Positions 25,286 to 33,803 of a DNA stretch of 64,000 nt are shown here, one piece after another. The notes under the pieces are model-generated. The model was not told where the DNA came from. It searched no databases and saw only the letters and a program-made list of their open reading frames with translations. Source of the DNA: Rhodocyclaceae bacterium (lineage in GTDB: Bacteria > Pseudomonadota > Gammaproteobacteria > Burkholderiales > Rhodocyclaceae); the NCBI GenBank assembly GCA_023230455.1, contig JALNXH010000009.1:62001-126000 (forward strand), in the 5' to 3' direction. Every line of letters starts with the position of its first letter. Position 1 is the first letter of the stretch. A program made the position numbers and the translations under genes.

Positions 25286-26602
25286 GTGTCAGACACCCCG
25301 CTTACCGTCAGCGAACTGAACCGCATCGCCCGCACCGCGCTCGAGCGCTCCCTGCCGCTGTGCTGGGTGCTGGGCGAGGTATCCAATCTGACGCGGGCCG
25401 CATCGGGCCATCTCTACTTCACGCTCAAGGACGACGCGACGCAAGTACGCTGTGTAATGTTCCGTTCGCGTGCGCAATTGCTGCCGTGGCGGTTGGAAAA
25501 CGGCCAGCAGGTCGAAGCGCGCGCGCTGGCGACGCTCTACGAGGCGCGCGGCGATTTTCAGCTTGGCATCGAGAACCTGCGCCGCAGCGGTCTTGGGCGG
25601 CTGTTCGAAGCTTTTGCCCGACTCAAGGAAATACTGGCCGCCGAAGGCCTGTTCGCAATCGAGCGCAAGCGAGCCTTGCCGCGCTACCCGCGCACGGTCG
25701 GCATCGTCACTTCGCCGCAAGCCGCCGCACTGCGCGATCTGCTCGCCGCACTCCGCCGCCGAGCGCCGAACATCGAAGCCATCGTCTATCCGACCGCGGT
25801 CCAGGGGGGCGACGCCGCACTACAGATCGCAGCAATGATCGCCCGGGCCGCTGCGCGCCGGGAATGCGACGTACTGATCGTCGCCCGCGGCGGCGGCAGC
25901 ATCGAGGATCTCTGGGCATTCAATGAAGAAGTGGTCGCCCGCGCCATTGCCGCCTCATCGATTCCTATAATCAGCGGCGTCGGCCACGAAACCGACGTCA
26001 CCATCGCCGACTTCGTCGCCGACCAGCGCGCCGCCACCCCTACAGCCGCCGCCGAACTGGCCAGCGCCGGCTGGCACGCCGCGACCATGGAAATCGAAGC
26101 CGCAACCCGCGCACTGCGCCAAGGGATGCAACGCCGGATTAATAAATGGATGCAATGCGTGGATCTGCTCGGCCATCGTCTGATCCATCCCGCCGACGCG
26201 CTGTCTCTTTCGCGGCAGCGGCTGGAGCACAGCGCAACCCGCCTCCAAGCCGCGATGCAGCGCCGCTTGCGGCGTAGTGAAAATCGCTTGACGCTGACCC
26301 AGCTCGGGCTGGCCCAGGCGCGCCCGCAGCCAGAGCAGCACCGGACCCGCCTCGCGCTCGCTGCGCAGACGCTGAGATCGGCGGCCCAGATCCACCTTGC
26401 CGCACGACGGCACACGCTGTCCCGCCTGGACGCAGCACTTGCGGCGCTGGCACCCGAAGCCACGCTGAAGCGCGGGTACAGCATCGTCCGCGACGCCGCT
26501 GGCCATGTCGTCCGTTCCAGCGCTCACCTAGCCCCCGGGGCCGAAGTAAGCCTACTGTTTGCCGAAGGCAAAGCCTCCGCCCGCATCACCTCCGCAGACT
26601 GA
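25286..26602 (+). CDS. xseA: exodeoxyribonuclease VII large subunit
   Basis: 438 residues from a GTG. The N-terminal OB fold reads LTVSELNRIARTALERSLPLCWVLGEVSNLTRAASGHLYFTLKDDATQVRCVMF. The catalytic domain follows, with RYPRTVGIVTSPQAAALRDLL and the conserved ARGGGSIEDLWAFNEE and GVGHETDVTIADFVADQRAATPTAAAEL. A long coiled coil and the C-terminal LKRGYSIVRD segment complete it. With the small subunit (not in this window) it degrades single-stranded DNA in repair. Divergent from the Sel1 gene across the DnaA boxes. Confidence 0.96.
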   Translation: MSDTPLTVSELNRIARTALERSLPLCWVLGEVSNLTRAASGHLYFTLKDDATQVRCVMFRSRAQLLPWRLENGQQVEARALATLYEARGDFQLGIENLRRSGLGRLFEAFARLKEILAAEGLFAIERKRALPRYPRTVGIVTSPQAAALRDLLAALRRRAPNIEAIVYPTAVQGGDAALQIAAMIARAAARRECDVLIVARGGGSIEDLWAFNEEVVARAIAASSIPIISGVGHETDVTIADFVADQRAATPTAAAELASAGWHAATMEIEAATRALRQGMQRRINKWMQCVDLLGHRLIHPADALSLSRQRLEHSATRLQAAMQRRLRRSENRLTLTQLGLAQARPQPEQHRTRLALAAQTLRSAAQIHLAARRHTLSRLDAALAALAPEATLKRGYSIVRDAAGHVVRSSAHLAPGAEVSLLFAEGKASARITSAD

Positions 26603-26693
26603 AACGGATCGGGCACGCTTGCGCTTAACCCGCGATTAGGCTACATATACGTTGCTTACCCAAGCAAATTAGTCAACCATAAGGAGGTATCCC

Positions 26694-26789
26694 ATGCAGA
26701 ATCCGCTCGACTCGTTGTGGGGGACGGTCATTGCCGGACTGGTCCTGACGCTCGTGCTGTACGCCATCGTCAAACATTTCTTGGTTTAA
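26694..26789 (+). CDS. 31-residue single-span membrane peptide
   Basis: A complete small gene with one of the strongest ribosome sites in the window (AAGGAGG, 7 nt before ATG). It encodes MQNPLDSLWGTVIAGLVLTL then VLYAIVKHFLV. A Trp-bearing amphipathic start is followed by one membrane helix and a short basic end. Size and topology resemble small accessory subunits of membrane oxidoreductases. The next gene, 19 bp downstream, encodes a PuuD-like membrane protein, which suggests a partnership. The family was not recognised. Confidence 0.7.
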   Translation: MQNPLDSLWGTVIAGLVLTLVLYAIVKHFLV

Positions 26790-26808
26790 CCGGAGAAAGG
26801 AAATCGTC

Positions 26809-27300
26809 ATGGACTATGTACCTGCGCTGGCGCGTTGGATCCACTTCATGGCCGGGGTCATGTGGATCGGCCTGCTCTACTATTTCAACTTTGTCCAGGT
26901 TGCGGCGCTAAAGGCCGCCGGCGCCGACGGAACCGCGGCCGGCATCACCAAGCACGTGGCGCCACGCGCCCTGCTGTTTTTTCGTTGGGCGGCGGTCGTG
27001 ACCTGGCTCGCCGGCGCCGCGTTGCTCGGCGAGGGCTTCGTCGATGCGTTCCTGTTGCGCAACGGCATGGCCCCGATCGGCGTCGGCGCTTGGCTTGGCA
27101 GCATCATGCTGTTCAATGTCTGGGCGTTAATCTGGCCCAACCAGCAAAAGGTGCTGGGTCTGGTTCAAGCCACCGATGAAGAGAAAAACAAGGCACGCCG
27201 TATCGCCTTCCTGGTTTCGCGCACCAACACGGCACTATCGATACCTCTGCTGTTTTTCATGGCAGGCGGTTTGAGTCATCGCGCCGTATTCGGCCTCTAA
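26809..27300 (+). CDS. PuuD-like (Urate_ox_N) integral membrane protein
   Basis: 163 residues, four to five helices. Conserved pattern: ARWIHFMAGVMWIGLLYYFNFVQV, then RALLFFRWAAVVTWLAGAALL, GAWLGSIMLFNVWALIWPNQQKVLG, and SRTNTALSIPLLFFMAG. This matches the membrane domain of PuuD-type urate hydroxylases, but without the C-terminal cytochrome c domain of full-length PuuD. Conserved His residues in helices could bind haem. Urate oxidation by this short form is unproven. It follows the 31-residue peptide gene in an apparent two-gene operon and ends at a hairpin terminator ahead of sodB. Confidence 0.72.
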   Translation: MDYVPALARWIHFMAGVMWIGLLYYFNFVQVAALKAAGADGTAAGITKHVAPRALLFFRWAAVVTWLAGAALLGEGFVDAFLLRNGMAPIGVGAWLGSIMLFNVWALIWPNQQKVLGLVQATDEEKNKARRIAFLVSRTNTALSIPLLFFMAGGLSHRAVFGL

Positions 27301-27320
27301 CCGTTAAAATTTGCAGCACC

Positions 27321-27342
27321 AACGGCGGCGCTTGCCGCCGTT
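27321..27342 (+). terminator. terminator after PuuD-like gene
   Basis: A 9 bp stem (AACGGCGGC / GCCGCCGTT) with a 4-nt loop lies 20 nt after the stop codon and 37 nt before sodB. A TTTTTT run follows about 10 nt later. It separates the membrane operon from sodB or gives partial read-through. Confidence 0.65.
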
Positions 27343-27379
27343 CTCATTGATTTTTTCAACTGTCATAACCCTCAAAAAA

Positions 27380-27967
27380 ATGGAACACAAACTCCCTCAA
27401 CTACCCTTCGCACCCGACGCCCTTGCCCCACATATGAGCAAGGAAACCTTTGATTACCACTATGCCAAGCACCATCAGGCCTACGTGACCAATCTGAACA
27501 ACCTGATCCCCGGCACCGAATACGAGAACCTCTCCCTTGAGGAAATCATCGTCAAGGCCCCCGCCGGAGGCATCTACAACAACGCCGCGCAGGTGTGGAA
27601 CCACACCTTCTTCTGGAACTGCCTCAAGCCTGCCGATGGCGGTATCCCGACCGGTGCCCTAGCTGATGCAATCAACAAGAAGTGGGGCTCCTTCGACGAA
27701 TTCAAGAAAGTCTTCCAGGCCTCCGCCGTGGGCAACTTCGGCTCGGGCTGGACCTGGCTGGTGAAGAAGGCCGACGGCTCGCTCGACATCGTCAACACCG
27801 GCGCCGCCGGCAATCCGCTGAAGAGCGGCGAAGGCAAACCGCTGCTGACCATCGACGTATGGGAGCACGCCTACTACATCGACTACCGCAATGCCCGCCC
27901 CAAATTCGTCGAGACCTTCCTGGCCTCGCTCGCCAACTGGGACTTCGCGGCCGCGAATTTCGCCTGA
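27380..27967 (+). CDS. sodB: superoxide dismutase [Fe]
   Basis: 195 residues; converts superoxide to H2O2 and O2 in the cytosol. Metal ligands are visible in HYAKHHQAYV, NHTFFWNCL and the C-terminal DVWEHAYYIDYRNAR block. The AAQVWNHTFFWNCLKP and GSGWTWL segments have the Fe-type look, although a cambialistic enzyme cannot be excluded. Poly-A directly precedes the ATG and no strong ribosome site is seen. A strong terminator follows. Confidence 0.95.
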   Translation: MEHKLPQLPFAPDALAPHMSKETFDYHYAKHHQAYVTNLNNLIPGTEYENLSLEEIIVKAPAGGIYNNAAQVWNHTFFWNCLKPADGGIPTGALADAINKKWGSFDEFKKVFQASAVGNFGSGWTWLVKKADGSLDIVNTGAAGNPLKSGEGKPLLTIDVWEHAYYIDYRNARPKFVETFLASLANWDFAAANFA

Positions 27968-27980
27968 GCGACTTTTCTGC

Positions 27981-28017
27981 CAACAAAAAGGGCACCCAAG
28001 GGTGCCCTTTTTGTTGC
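27981..28017. terminator. strong terminator after sodB
   Basis: GGGCACCC pairs with GGGTGCCC around an AA loop. The flanking CAACAAAAA and TTTTTGTTG extend the stem and supply a T-run for sodB and a U-run for leftward transcription, so it works in both directions. Confidence 0.88.
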
Positions 28018-28179
28018 GCCGACGGGAAGGACAGCTAACTAAGCCACCTCATTGATGAAGCGAAGATGCACGCATTCGCCTCCTGCGGCCGCTCACCCAT
28101 TTCCAGCAAATGACACTCAAGTCCGCCGGCTTCGCAGCCTCCGGACCTCGCTCGAATCGCAGGCGCTCCTGGTTGGCGA

Positions 28180-29364
28180 TCAGGCGACTTCGAACAACCC
28201 CGCCGCCCCCATGCCGCCGCCGATGCACATCGAAATCACCACATATTTGACGCCCCGGCGCTTGCCCTCGATCAGCGCATGGCCGACCAACCGCGCACCG
28301 GTCATGCCGTACGGGTGTCCAACAGAAATGCCTCCGCCATTGACGTTGTATTTCGCCGGATCGATGCCGAGATGGTCGCGGCAATAGACTACTTGGCAGG
28401 CGAAAGCTTCGTTGAGTTCCCAGAGGCCGATATCGTCCACTTTGAGGCCATGGAGCTTGAGCAGCTTGGGAATTGCGTAGATCGGGCCAATCCCCATTTC
28501 CTCGGGGGCGCAACCCGCAACCGCCATGCCGCGATAGACGCCCAGGGGCGCCAGGCCACGCCGTTCGGCAAGCTGGCTGTCCATCAGAATGCATGCGGAG
28601 GCGCCATCGGAAAGCTGGCTGGCGTTGCCGCCCGTGATGGAGCCATCTTCGATCACCGGCTTGAGCACAGACAGACTCTCCAGCGTGGTATCTGCCCGAT
28701 TGCCTTCGTCGCGGCTGAGCGTCACGCTTTTGTAGCTGATTTCCTTGGTTTCCTTGTTCACCACCGCCATGCGGGCGTCGATAGGTACGATTTCGGCATC
28801 GAAAAGACCGGCCTGCTGCGCCGCAGCCGTGCGGCGCTGCGACTCGAAGGCGTAGGCGTCCTGCGCCTCGCGCGAGACGCCGTACTTCTTCGCCACGTAT
28901 TCCGCGGTCAGCAGCATCGGCATGTAGGCGTGGGGCACAAGCTTCTTCAGGTTCTCGTCCTGCTCCCGCGCGACCCATTCGAGATAAGGCGTCTGCACCG
29001 CAGAAATGTTTTCATGGCCGCCGGCCAGCACGACCTTCATGCCATCCACCATGATCTGCTTGGCCGCCGTGGCGATGGCCATCAGCCCCGACGAGCACTG
29101 TCGGTCGATCGTCTGTGCCGACACCGTGACCGGCAAACCGGCGGCCAGCACGCCATTGCGCGCGAGATTCATGCCCGCCGTCCCCCCCGAGAGCACCGAA
29201 CCAATGACCGCATCGTCGATCTCCGCGCCGTCCACTCCGGCGCGCTCAACCGCGTGGCGGATTACATGACCCAGCAACGTTGGCGACTTGATGTTATTGA
29301 GAGAACCGCGGAAGGCGCGACCGATGCCGGTACGGGCGGTAGATACGATAACTGCGTCGCTCAT
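28180..29364 (-). CDS. acetyl-CoA C-acyltransferase (thiolase)
   Basis: 394 residues; cleaves 3-ketoacyl-CoA or condenses two acyl-CoA. Nucleophile Cys in DRQCSSGLMAIATA, NEAFACQ, the His of GHPYGMTGARL, and the second Cys in MCIGGGMGAAGLFE. All catalytic residues are present. ATG 29364 matches the family start (MSDAVIVSTARTGIG). The chain-length preference is not readable. It precedes nothing close on its strand; the gap of about 160 bp to the sodB terminator holds no gene. Confidence 0.94.
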   Translation of the reverse strand: MSDAVIVSTARTGIGRAFRGSLNNIKSPTLLGHVIRHAVERAGVDGAEIDDAVIGSVLSGGTAGMNLARNGVLAAGLPVTVSAQTIDRQCSSGLMAIATAAKQIMVDGMKVVLAGGHENISAVQTPYLEWVAREQDENLKKLVPHAYMPMLLTAEYVAKKYGVSREAQDAYAFESQRRTAAAQQAGLFDAEIVPIDARMAVVNKETKEISYKSVTLSRDEGNRADTTLESLSVLKPVIEDGSITGGNASQLSDGASACILMDSQLAERRGLAPLGVYRGMAVAGCAPEEMGIGPIYAIPKLLKLHGLKVDDIGLWELNEAFACQVVYCRDHLGIDPAKYNVNGGGISVGHPYGMTGARLVGHALIEGKRRGVKYVVISMCIGGGMGAAGLFEVA

Positions 29365-29502
29365 GATAGAAACTCCAGATGAAATTCGTCGGACGAATGC
29401 GCCGGGCCATCCCGACGCACGAAAACCCTCACTGCGCCACAGCGACCTCGGTGGCGGTGGCCAAACCGCGGCCCGCACTCAATTCGCAGCACGCGAATCG
29501 AC

Positions 29503-30477
29503 TCATAGGGCGATGACAGCTTTGCCGGCTACCCGCCGCTCCAGCAGGGATCGAATCGCCTCCGCTCCGCGCTGCAACGGGTAGGTTGCCGAAATGTGCG
29601 GCACGAGTTGCCGCAAAGCCAGCCGCTCGATCAACCCGAGCATGTCGGCACGATAGCGCTCGGGGTCGCGGCGAGCGTATTCGCCCCACTGCACGCCGAT
29701 CACTGAACAACCCTTGATGAGTACCAGACCGGTGGGAAGCCGCGGAATCGCACCGGCAGCGAAACCGACAACCAACAGACGCCCCTGCGCTGCGCAGCTG
29801 CGCAGCGCAACTTCTGTAAGGTCGCCGCCAACCGGGTCGAAAATCACGTCGGCACCCTGTCCATCGGTCAGTTCGCGGACACGGGTTTTCAGATCCTCGC
29901 TGACGTAATCGATCCCCGCGTCGGCGCCATTGCGCGCGCACAGGTCGAGCTTAGCGGTGCTAGATGCCGCGGCAATCACGCGGGCTCCGAGCTGCTTGCC
30001 GAGCTGAACCGCGGCAAGACCGACGCCGCCGCTGGCGCCGAGCACCAGCAGCGTTTCTCCTGCCTGAAGCCGCGCGCAGTTGACCAGTCCGTGCCAGGCG
30101 GTTGCATATACCAGAAGGAACGCAGCAGCAGGCGCAAAGTCAACCTCTGCCGGAATCGGGAACACGCGATCCGCCGACGCTGTTGCCTGTTCCGCGAAGG
30201 CTCCGTGGTCAAGCAGGGCCGCCACCCGGTCTCCGACCCGAAGATCGCCTACACCGATCCCAAGCTTCCTTACCACCCCGGCACACTCCATGCCGGGTGA
30301 AAACGGTAACGACGGCTTCACCTGATATTGGCCCTGAACCATCAACGCATCGGGAAAATTCACTCCGGCTGCACGCACCTCGATCACAACTTCGCCCGCT
30401 GCCGGTACAAGGTCGGGCACCTCGGCCAACCGCAGATTTTCCAGCGGGCCGAACTCGGTACATTGCAACGCTTTCAT
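29503..30477 (-). CDS. zinc-independent NADPH:quinone oxidoreductase-type MDR protein
   Basis: 324 residues, medium-chain dehydrogenase/reductase fold. The GroES-like N-domain includes RAAGVNFPDALMVQGQYQVKPSLPFSPGMECAGVV. The Rossmann motif LVLGASGGVGLAAVQLGKQLGA gives an NADPH-binding site. The zinc ligands of alcohol dehydrogenases are absent, as in QOR/crotonyl-CoA reductase relatives. The substrate is unknown: a quinone or an enoyl-CoA. It lies 138 bp upstream of the thiolase on the same strand and may be co-transcribed. Confidence 0.88.
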   Translation of the reverse strand: MKALQCTEFGPLENLRLAEVPDLVPAAGEVVIEVRAAGVNFPDALMVQGQYQVKPSLPFSPGMECAGVVRKLGIGVGDLRVGDRVAALLDHGAFAEQATASADRVFPIPAEVDFAPAAAFLLVYATAWHGLVNCARLQAGETLLVLGASGGVGLAAVQLGKQLGARVIAAASSTAKLDLCARNGADAGIDYVSEDLKTRVRELTDGQGADVIFDPVGGDLTEVALRSCAAQGRLLVVGFAAGAIPRLPTGLVLIKGCSVIGVQWGEYARRDPERYRADMLGLIERLALRQLVPHISATYPLQRGAEAIRSLLERRVAGKAVIAL

Positions 30478-30560
30478 AGGGCCTTCCTCATCAGGAACGC
30501 AACCTCGTATCGTTTAGCGAATTTAAGGGATGCGTCCAAGATCGCTCGGCAGCCGACAGG

Positions 30561-31265
30561 CTATTTGTAGGTTAGCAATTCCGGGTTGCCGATCCGATCG
30601 ATATGCGCAGTGGAATTCAGCGAAGAAAGGGCGAAGCGGCCGTTTTTCCAAACGATGCAGGTAACGGAGGCATTGGCGATCTGCCACAGCAGTAACAGCA
30701 TGTGCTCTTCAGAGAGATTCAGTACGTGACGGCAAATCGCCGAAATCGTACCGCAGGAAGTAAACACCAGGACGTTCTCGCCAGGTTGCGCCGACTCGAC
30801 CACTCCTGCCGCGGCGGCTACGCAACGATCCCGGAATACCGGCCATGGTTCGCCATAGTCTTCGTCGTGCTGCCCACTCGCCCAACGCTCCAAAGCACCC
30901 GACATCACGCGATTGAAGTCGTTCAGCGTCATCTCCGCAAAACTCTTTTGCTGCGACGCGCCGTTGGATTGCTCCGCCGCATGCCAGCACCGCAGCATGT
31001 CGAGATGATCGAATTCATTGAAGCGCACATCGCGATGCAGACGCCCCGTCCAGTCGGGCATGTCGGGGAATGCCGAGAAAAAAGCTTCAGCGGTCTGCTC
31101 ATGGCGCCGCATACCGCCGGCAGCAATGCGATGAACCGGAATGCGGCAGTGGTTGAACCAGTCGCCGAGCAAGCGGGACTGCTCGACCCCGGCCTCCGAT
31201 AGCTGATCGTAATCTGACGAGCGAAAGGATGCCTGCCCATGGCGGATTAAATAGATACGAACCAT
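30561..31265 (-). CDS. histidine phosphatase family protein
   Basis: 234 residues, phosphoglycerate-mutase-like fold. The catalytic motif YLIRHGQASF is at the N-terminus. The second conserved Arg lies in AGGMRRHEQTAE, and VLVFTSCGTISAICR stands where such enzymes usually have the second catalytic His (T-x-G-x-x), so that His is replaced here. This substitution could lower or alter activity. The substrate is unknown; a sugar-phosphate or another phosphoester is possible. Confidence 0.85.
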   Translation of the reverse strand: MVRIYLIRHGQASFRSSDYDQLSEAGVEQSRLLGDWFNHCRIPVHRIAAGGMRRHEQTAEAFFSAFPDMPDWTGRLHRDVRFNEFDHLDMLRCWHAAEQSNGASQQKSFAEMTLNDFNRVMSGALERWASGQHDEDYGEPWPVFRDRCVAAAAGVVESAQPGENVLVFTSCGTISAICRHVLNLSEEHMLLLLWQIANASVTCIVWKNGRFALSSLNSTAHIDRIGNPELLTYK

Positions 31266-31366
31266 TTTGGTAATCGATGCAATGGGGCGAAGAATAAAGA
31301 AACGGGGGGAGCGTAGCTTGCGTCAACCTGCTGTATCGCCGAACGCCGAGCCCTATTGTCTTGGGC

Positions 31367-32179
31367 TCAGGCTAGGACGGCAAGGCGGCGGGAACCGGCA
31401 AAGATATCCTTGGGCTTCAGGCCATAAACCTGCCGGATCGAATGGCTGAAATGGCTGGAATCCGTATACCCCACTTCCAGAGCAATGTCGGTCAAGCTGA
31501 CGCTGCGATTGACATATTGCAGCAAACTGCGTGCGCGCTTCCAGGCCCGGAAGCGACGGAACGTCGTTCCCACTTCATCGCTGAACAGGTGCAGAAAGCG
31601 GGAAAAGGACAGCCCGAGATCGCTCGCGCAATCCTCGGCGGAAAACTGGTCGCACGGGTTAGCCTTGATGCGTGCGACCGTCGATTCGATGCGCGGATCG
31701 AATCGACGCAGCGGCAACGGACCGCCGAACATCGCCTCGTCGAGATCGAACGGCCATGCCACATCATGAGAGCCTTCCTGCGTCAACCGCGCATACAACG
31801 AACGTATCCGTTCGGCCAGACTGTCGATCGCATTCCCTCTATCGGCGGTGCAGCCCAGCCAGGGAAGCGCACCGCAATCGACGAATTCCGGCTCGATGTT
31901 GAGGATGCCGATCATTCTCTCAGGGGACGTTATCTGGTGCGGGACGTAGGGCGGAACGGCCTTGCAGCGGGTTTCTTGCCACGGCCCCTGATCGATTCGG
32001 ATGAGAAAGGGCTGCGCAAATGCAACGTACACGGTCAGCGAACCCTGTATGGACACCGAACGTGTGCCGAGCAAGCCGTAATACAGCACGCGGTCGGCGT
32101 TCATCAGCATCACCCGATCGGTGCCTTTAGATACCGTCGAACGCATGCTCCGCGCCCCGTTCACCATCGGTCTCTCCAT
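31367..32179 (-). CDS. AraC family transcriptional regulator
   Basis: 270 residues from ATG 32179 with GAGGAG 7 nt upstream. The N-terminal sensing half is cupin-like. The C-terminal DNA-binding domain has two helix-turn-helix units: SAEDCASDLGLSFSRFLHLFSDEVGTTFRRFRAWKRA, then SLTDIALEVGYTDSSHFSHSIRQVYGLKPKDIF, which is the AraC signature. No regulated operon is adjacent in divergent orientation. The effector cannot be guessed. Confidence 0.9.
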   Translation of the reverse strand: MERPMVNGARSMRSTVSKGTDRVMLMNADRVLYYGLLGTRSVSIQGSLTVYVAFAQPFLIRIDQGPWQETRCKAVPPYVPHQITSPERMIGILNIEPEFVDCGALPWLGCTADRGNAIDSLAERIRSLYARLTQEGSHDVAWPFDLDEAMFGGPLPLRRFDPRIESTVARIKANPCDQFSAEDCASDLGLSFSRFLHLFSDEVGTTFRRFRAWKRARSLLQYVNRSVSLTDIALEVGYTDSSHFSHSIRQVYGLKPKDIFAGSRRLAVLA

Positions 32180-32307
32180 CCAGATCTCCTCGTTCCCGGA
32201 AGGTTTATACACGGGTGCTTCAATTGCAACCTATTGTGGAATTCTAGTTCAAGCGGATGCAATTCGAGCAGTTCGGCAAAAACCGCCCGCCGAAACATGG
32301 CTCAGAG

Positions 32308-32499
32308 TTATACGCCTATGCGCGATCTTGATTGGTACAACCGGGAGCCCCGGGCCAAAACGCGTTCCGAATTTGCGCTACGAATCTTCGCACCGAAACC
32401 GCTGGAACAGTCTGCCCGACCTTTGTGAATGGCCACTGCGGCGTATTCACCCAGGCGATCGTGCTTGAGCACTAGTGTGGCCTCATTCCGGCGGGCCAT
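32308..32499 (-). CDS. possible small protein, unknown
   Basis: A 63-codon frame, MARRNEATLVLKHDRLGEYA then AVAIHKGRADCSSGFGAKIR, with a purine-rich ribosome site (AAAGGGGG, about 6 nt spacing). It is hydrophilic and basic with no recognised family. It lies in the 358 bp gap between the AraC gene and the DUF192 gene, 38 nt after the latter's stop on the same strand. It could be real or a chance frame. Nothing else is visible in that gap. Confidence 0.3.
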   Translation of the reverse strand: MARRNEATLVLKHDRLGEYAAVAIHKGRADCSSGFGAKIRSANSERVLARGSRLYQSRSRIGV

Positions 32500-32537
32500 C
32501 GAATCCCCCTTTGCAGCGGTTACCATAACGTCAGCGC

Positions 32538-32981
32538 TTATTGCGGTGGTGGCGCCTTCTCCAGGCCAGATAAAGGAGCGTCCGCTCCGATTCCATGCTG
32601 CCTGAACCAGCCGAGGTTCATTTCCAGCGCATAACGCGCGGGGCGTGCCGCACAATGATTGTTTTCGGTACGCGGCTGCATGTCCTCTATGTTGATGATC
32701 TTGCCCGCCGCATCGAGAAAGGCTACCGAAAGCGGAATCAACGTATTGCGCATCCACATGCAATGTCGATCGTCGCTGGCAAAAACAAAAAGCATGCCGT
32801 GGTTTGTGGCCATCGACAGCCTGTTCATCAACCCCTGCATGCGGTTTTTCTGCGTCGCAGCCACTTCGGCTTCTATCCGCCGAATGCCGGCGGATAGGTC
32901 AATCACAGGAAAGGACTGTGCAAACGCTGAGCCACAAACCAGCCATCCGACCGCCATCCAGCCAATACGACTTACCGCCAT
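32538..32981 (-). CDS. DUF192 family secreted protein
   Basis: 147 residues with an N-terminal signal peptide (ISRIGWMAVGWLVCGSAFAQ-like, cleavage after AFA), so it is exported. The DUF192 core contains NRMQGLMNRLSMATNHGMLFVF, then HCMWMRNTLIPLSVAFLD and the closing RYALEMNLGWFRQHGI. DUF192 proteins are small beta-rich domains of unproven function, widespread in bacteria and archaea. The gene is monocistronic as far as can be seen. Confidence 0.85.
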   Translation of the reverse strand: MAVSRIGWMAVGWLVCGSAFAQSFPVIDLSAGIRRIEAEVAATQKNRMQGLMNRLSMATNHGMLFVFASDDRHCMWMRNTLIPLSVAFLDAAGKIINIEDMQPRTENNHCAARPARYALEMNLGWFRQHGIGADAPLSGLEKAPPPQ

Positions 32982-33051
32982 GAGACTTGCTCCTTAAATC
33001 TCGCTCGACATTACCGCGTACTCTATCAAGTTCGCTCCCAGCTTCGCCAAT

Positions 33052-33081
33052 GCAAAAGGGCAAGTTGCCCTGCCCTTTTGC
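33052..33081 (-). terminator. terminator of the aceK-rluE transcript
   Basis: An 11 bp perfect stem (GCAAAAGGGCA with its complement) and an 8-nt loop lie 19 nt after the stop of the 17-codon frame that follows rluE. The A4 arm gives a short U-run at the 3' side. Confidence 0.65.
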
Positions 33082-33099
33082 GCACGCCGTAGGAAGCAA

Positions 33100-33153
33100 T
33101 TACTTAGCGGCTTCCGGGGCCTTTTCAGCAGCGGCCTTCTTGGCTTTTTTCAT
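33100..33153 (-). CDS. 17-codon frame overlapping the end of rluE
   Basis: An ATG overlaps the rluE stop as ATGA and opens a frame MKKAKKAAAEKAPEAAK ending in TAA, just before the terminator. Composition matches the Ala/Lys tails common in these proteins (compare argG here). It is either a coupled micropeptide or a former C-terminal tail of rluE now split off by a frame change. Confidence 0.3.
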   Translation of the reverse strand: MKKAKKAAAEKAPEAAK

Positions 33154-33803
33154 ATTTTTGGCGGGCTAGACTTGTGGCGCGGCGGCGATGGCCGGAACGA
33201 CTTCAGCCTTGGGGGCATCGACAGCACTGGCGCCGGCGGTTGACGGACCAGGGCAATCTCATCACGGCGGGCATGGCGCCATTCGCCGGGAACCAGCCCG
33301 TCCAGAGTCCAGGGGCCGACCGCATAACGGATCAACCGCAAGGTCGGATGGCCGATGCGTGCAGTCATCCGCCGCACCTGACGGTTACGCCCCTCGCTCA
33401 GAGTGATCTCCAGCCATGCGGTCGGAATCGCCGCACGATAGCGAATGGGCGGCTGCCTTGGCCAAAGCGCCACCGGCTCGGAAAGCCCCCGCACGTGGCA
33501 GGGCCGGCTGGTAAAGTCGCCAAGATCGAGGCCGCGGCGCATCCTTTCGACCGCGGCGTCATCGGGAATGCCTTCCACCTGCGCCCAATACACCTTGGGC
33601 AGCTTGTGCCGCGGCTCAGCAATCCGCGCCTGAAGGGCGCCATCGTCGGTGAGCACCACCAGACCCTCACTGTCGGCATCGAGCCGTCCGGCGGGATACA
33701 CTCCAGCGACGGAAACGAAGTCCTTCAGGGTCGACCGACCTTCGGTATCTGAAAATTGCGTCAACACGCCGAAAGGCTTGTTGAGGAAGATGACACAGGT
33801 CAC
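33150..33803 (-). CDS. rluE: 23S rRNA pseudouridine synthase, RluE/RsuA family
   Basis: 217 residues from a GTG that overlaps the aceK stop as GTGA. No S4 domain; it starts directly with VIFLNKPFGVLTQFSD. The catalytic Asp is in PAGRLDADSEGLVVLTDDG, and EGRNRQVRRMTARIGHPTLRLIR follows. It modifies a uridine in large-subunit rRNA (U2457 in E. coli RluE). It ends in a Pro/Arg/Lys-rich tail. Coupling to aceK by the 4 bp overlap is clear. Confidence 0.9.
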   Translation of the reverse strand: MTCVIFLNKPFGVLTQFSDTEGRSTLKDFVSVAGVYPAGRLDADSEGLVVLTDDGALQARIAEPRHKLPKVYWAQVEGIPDDAAVERMRRGLDLGDFTSRPCHVRGLSEPVALWPRQPPIRYRAAIPTAWLEITLSEGRNRQVRRMTARIGHPTLRLIRYAVGPWTLDGLVPGEWRHARRDEIALVRQPPAPVLSMPPRLKSFRPSPPRHKSSPPKI

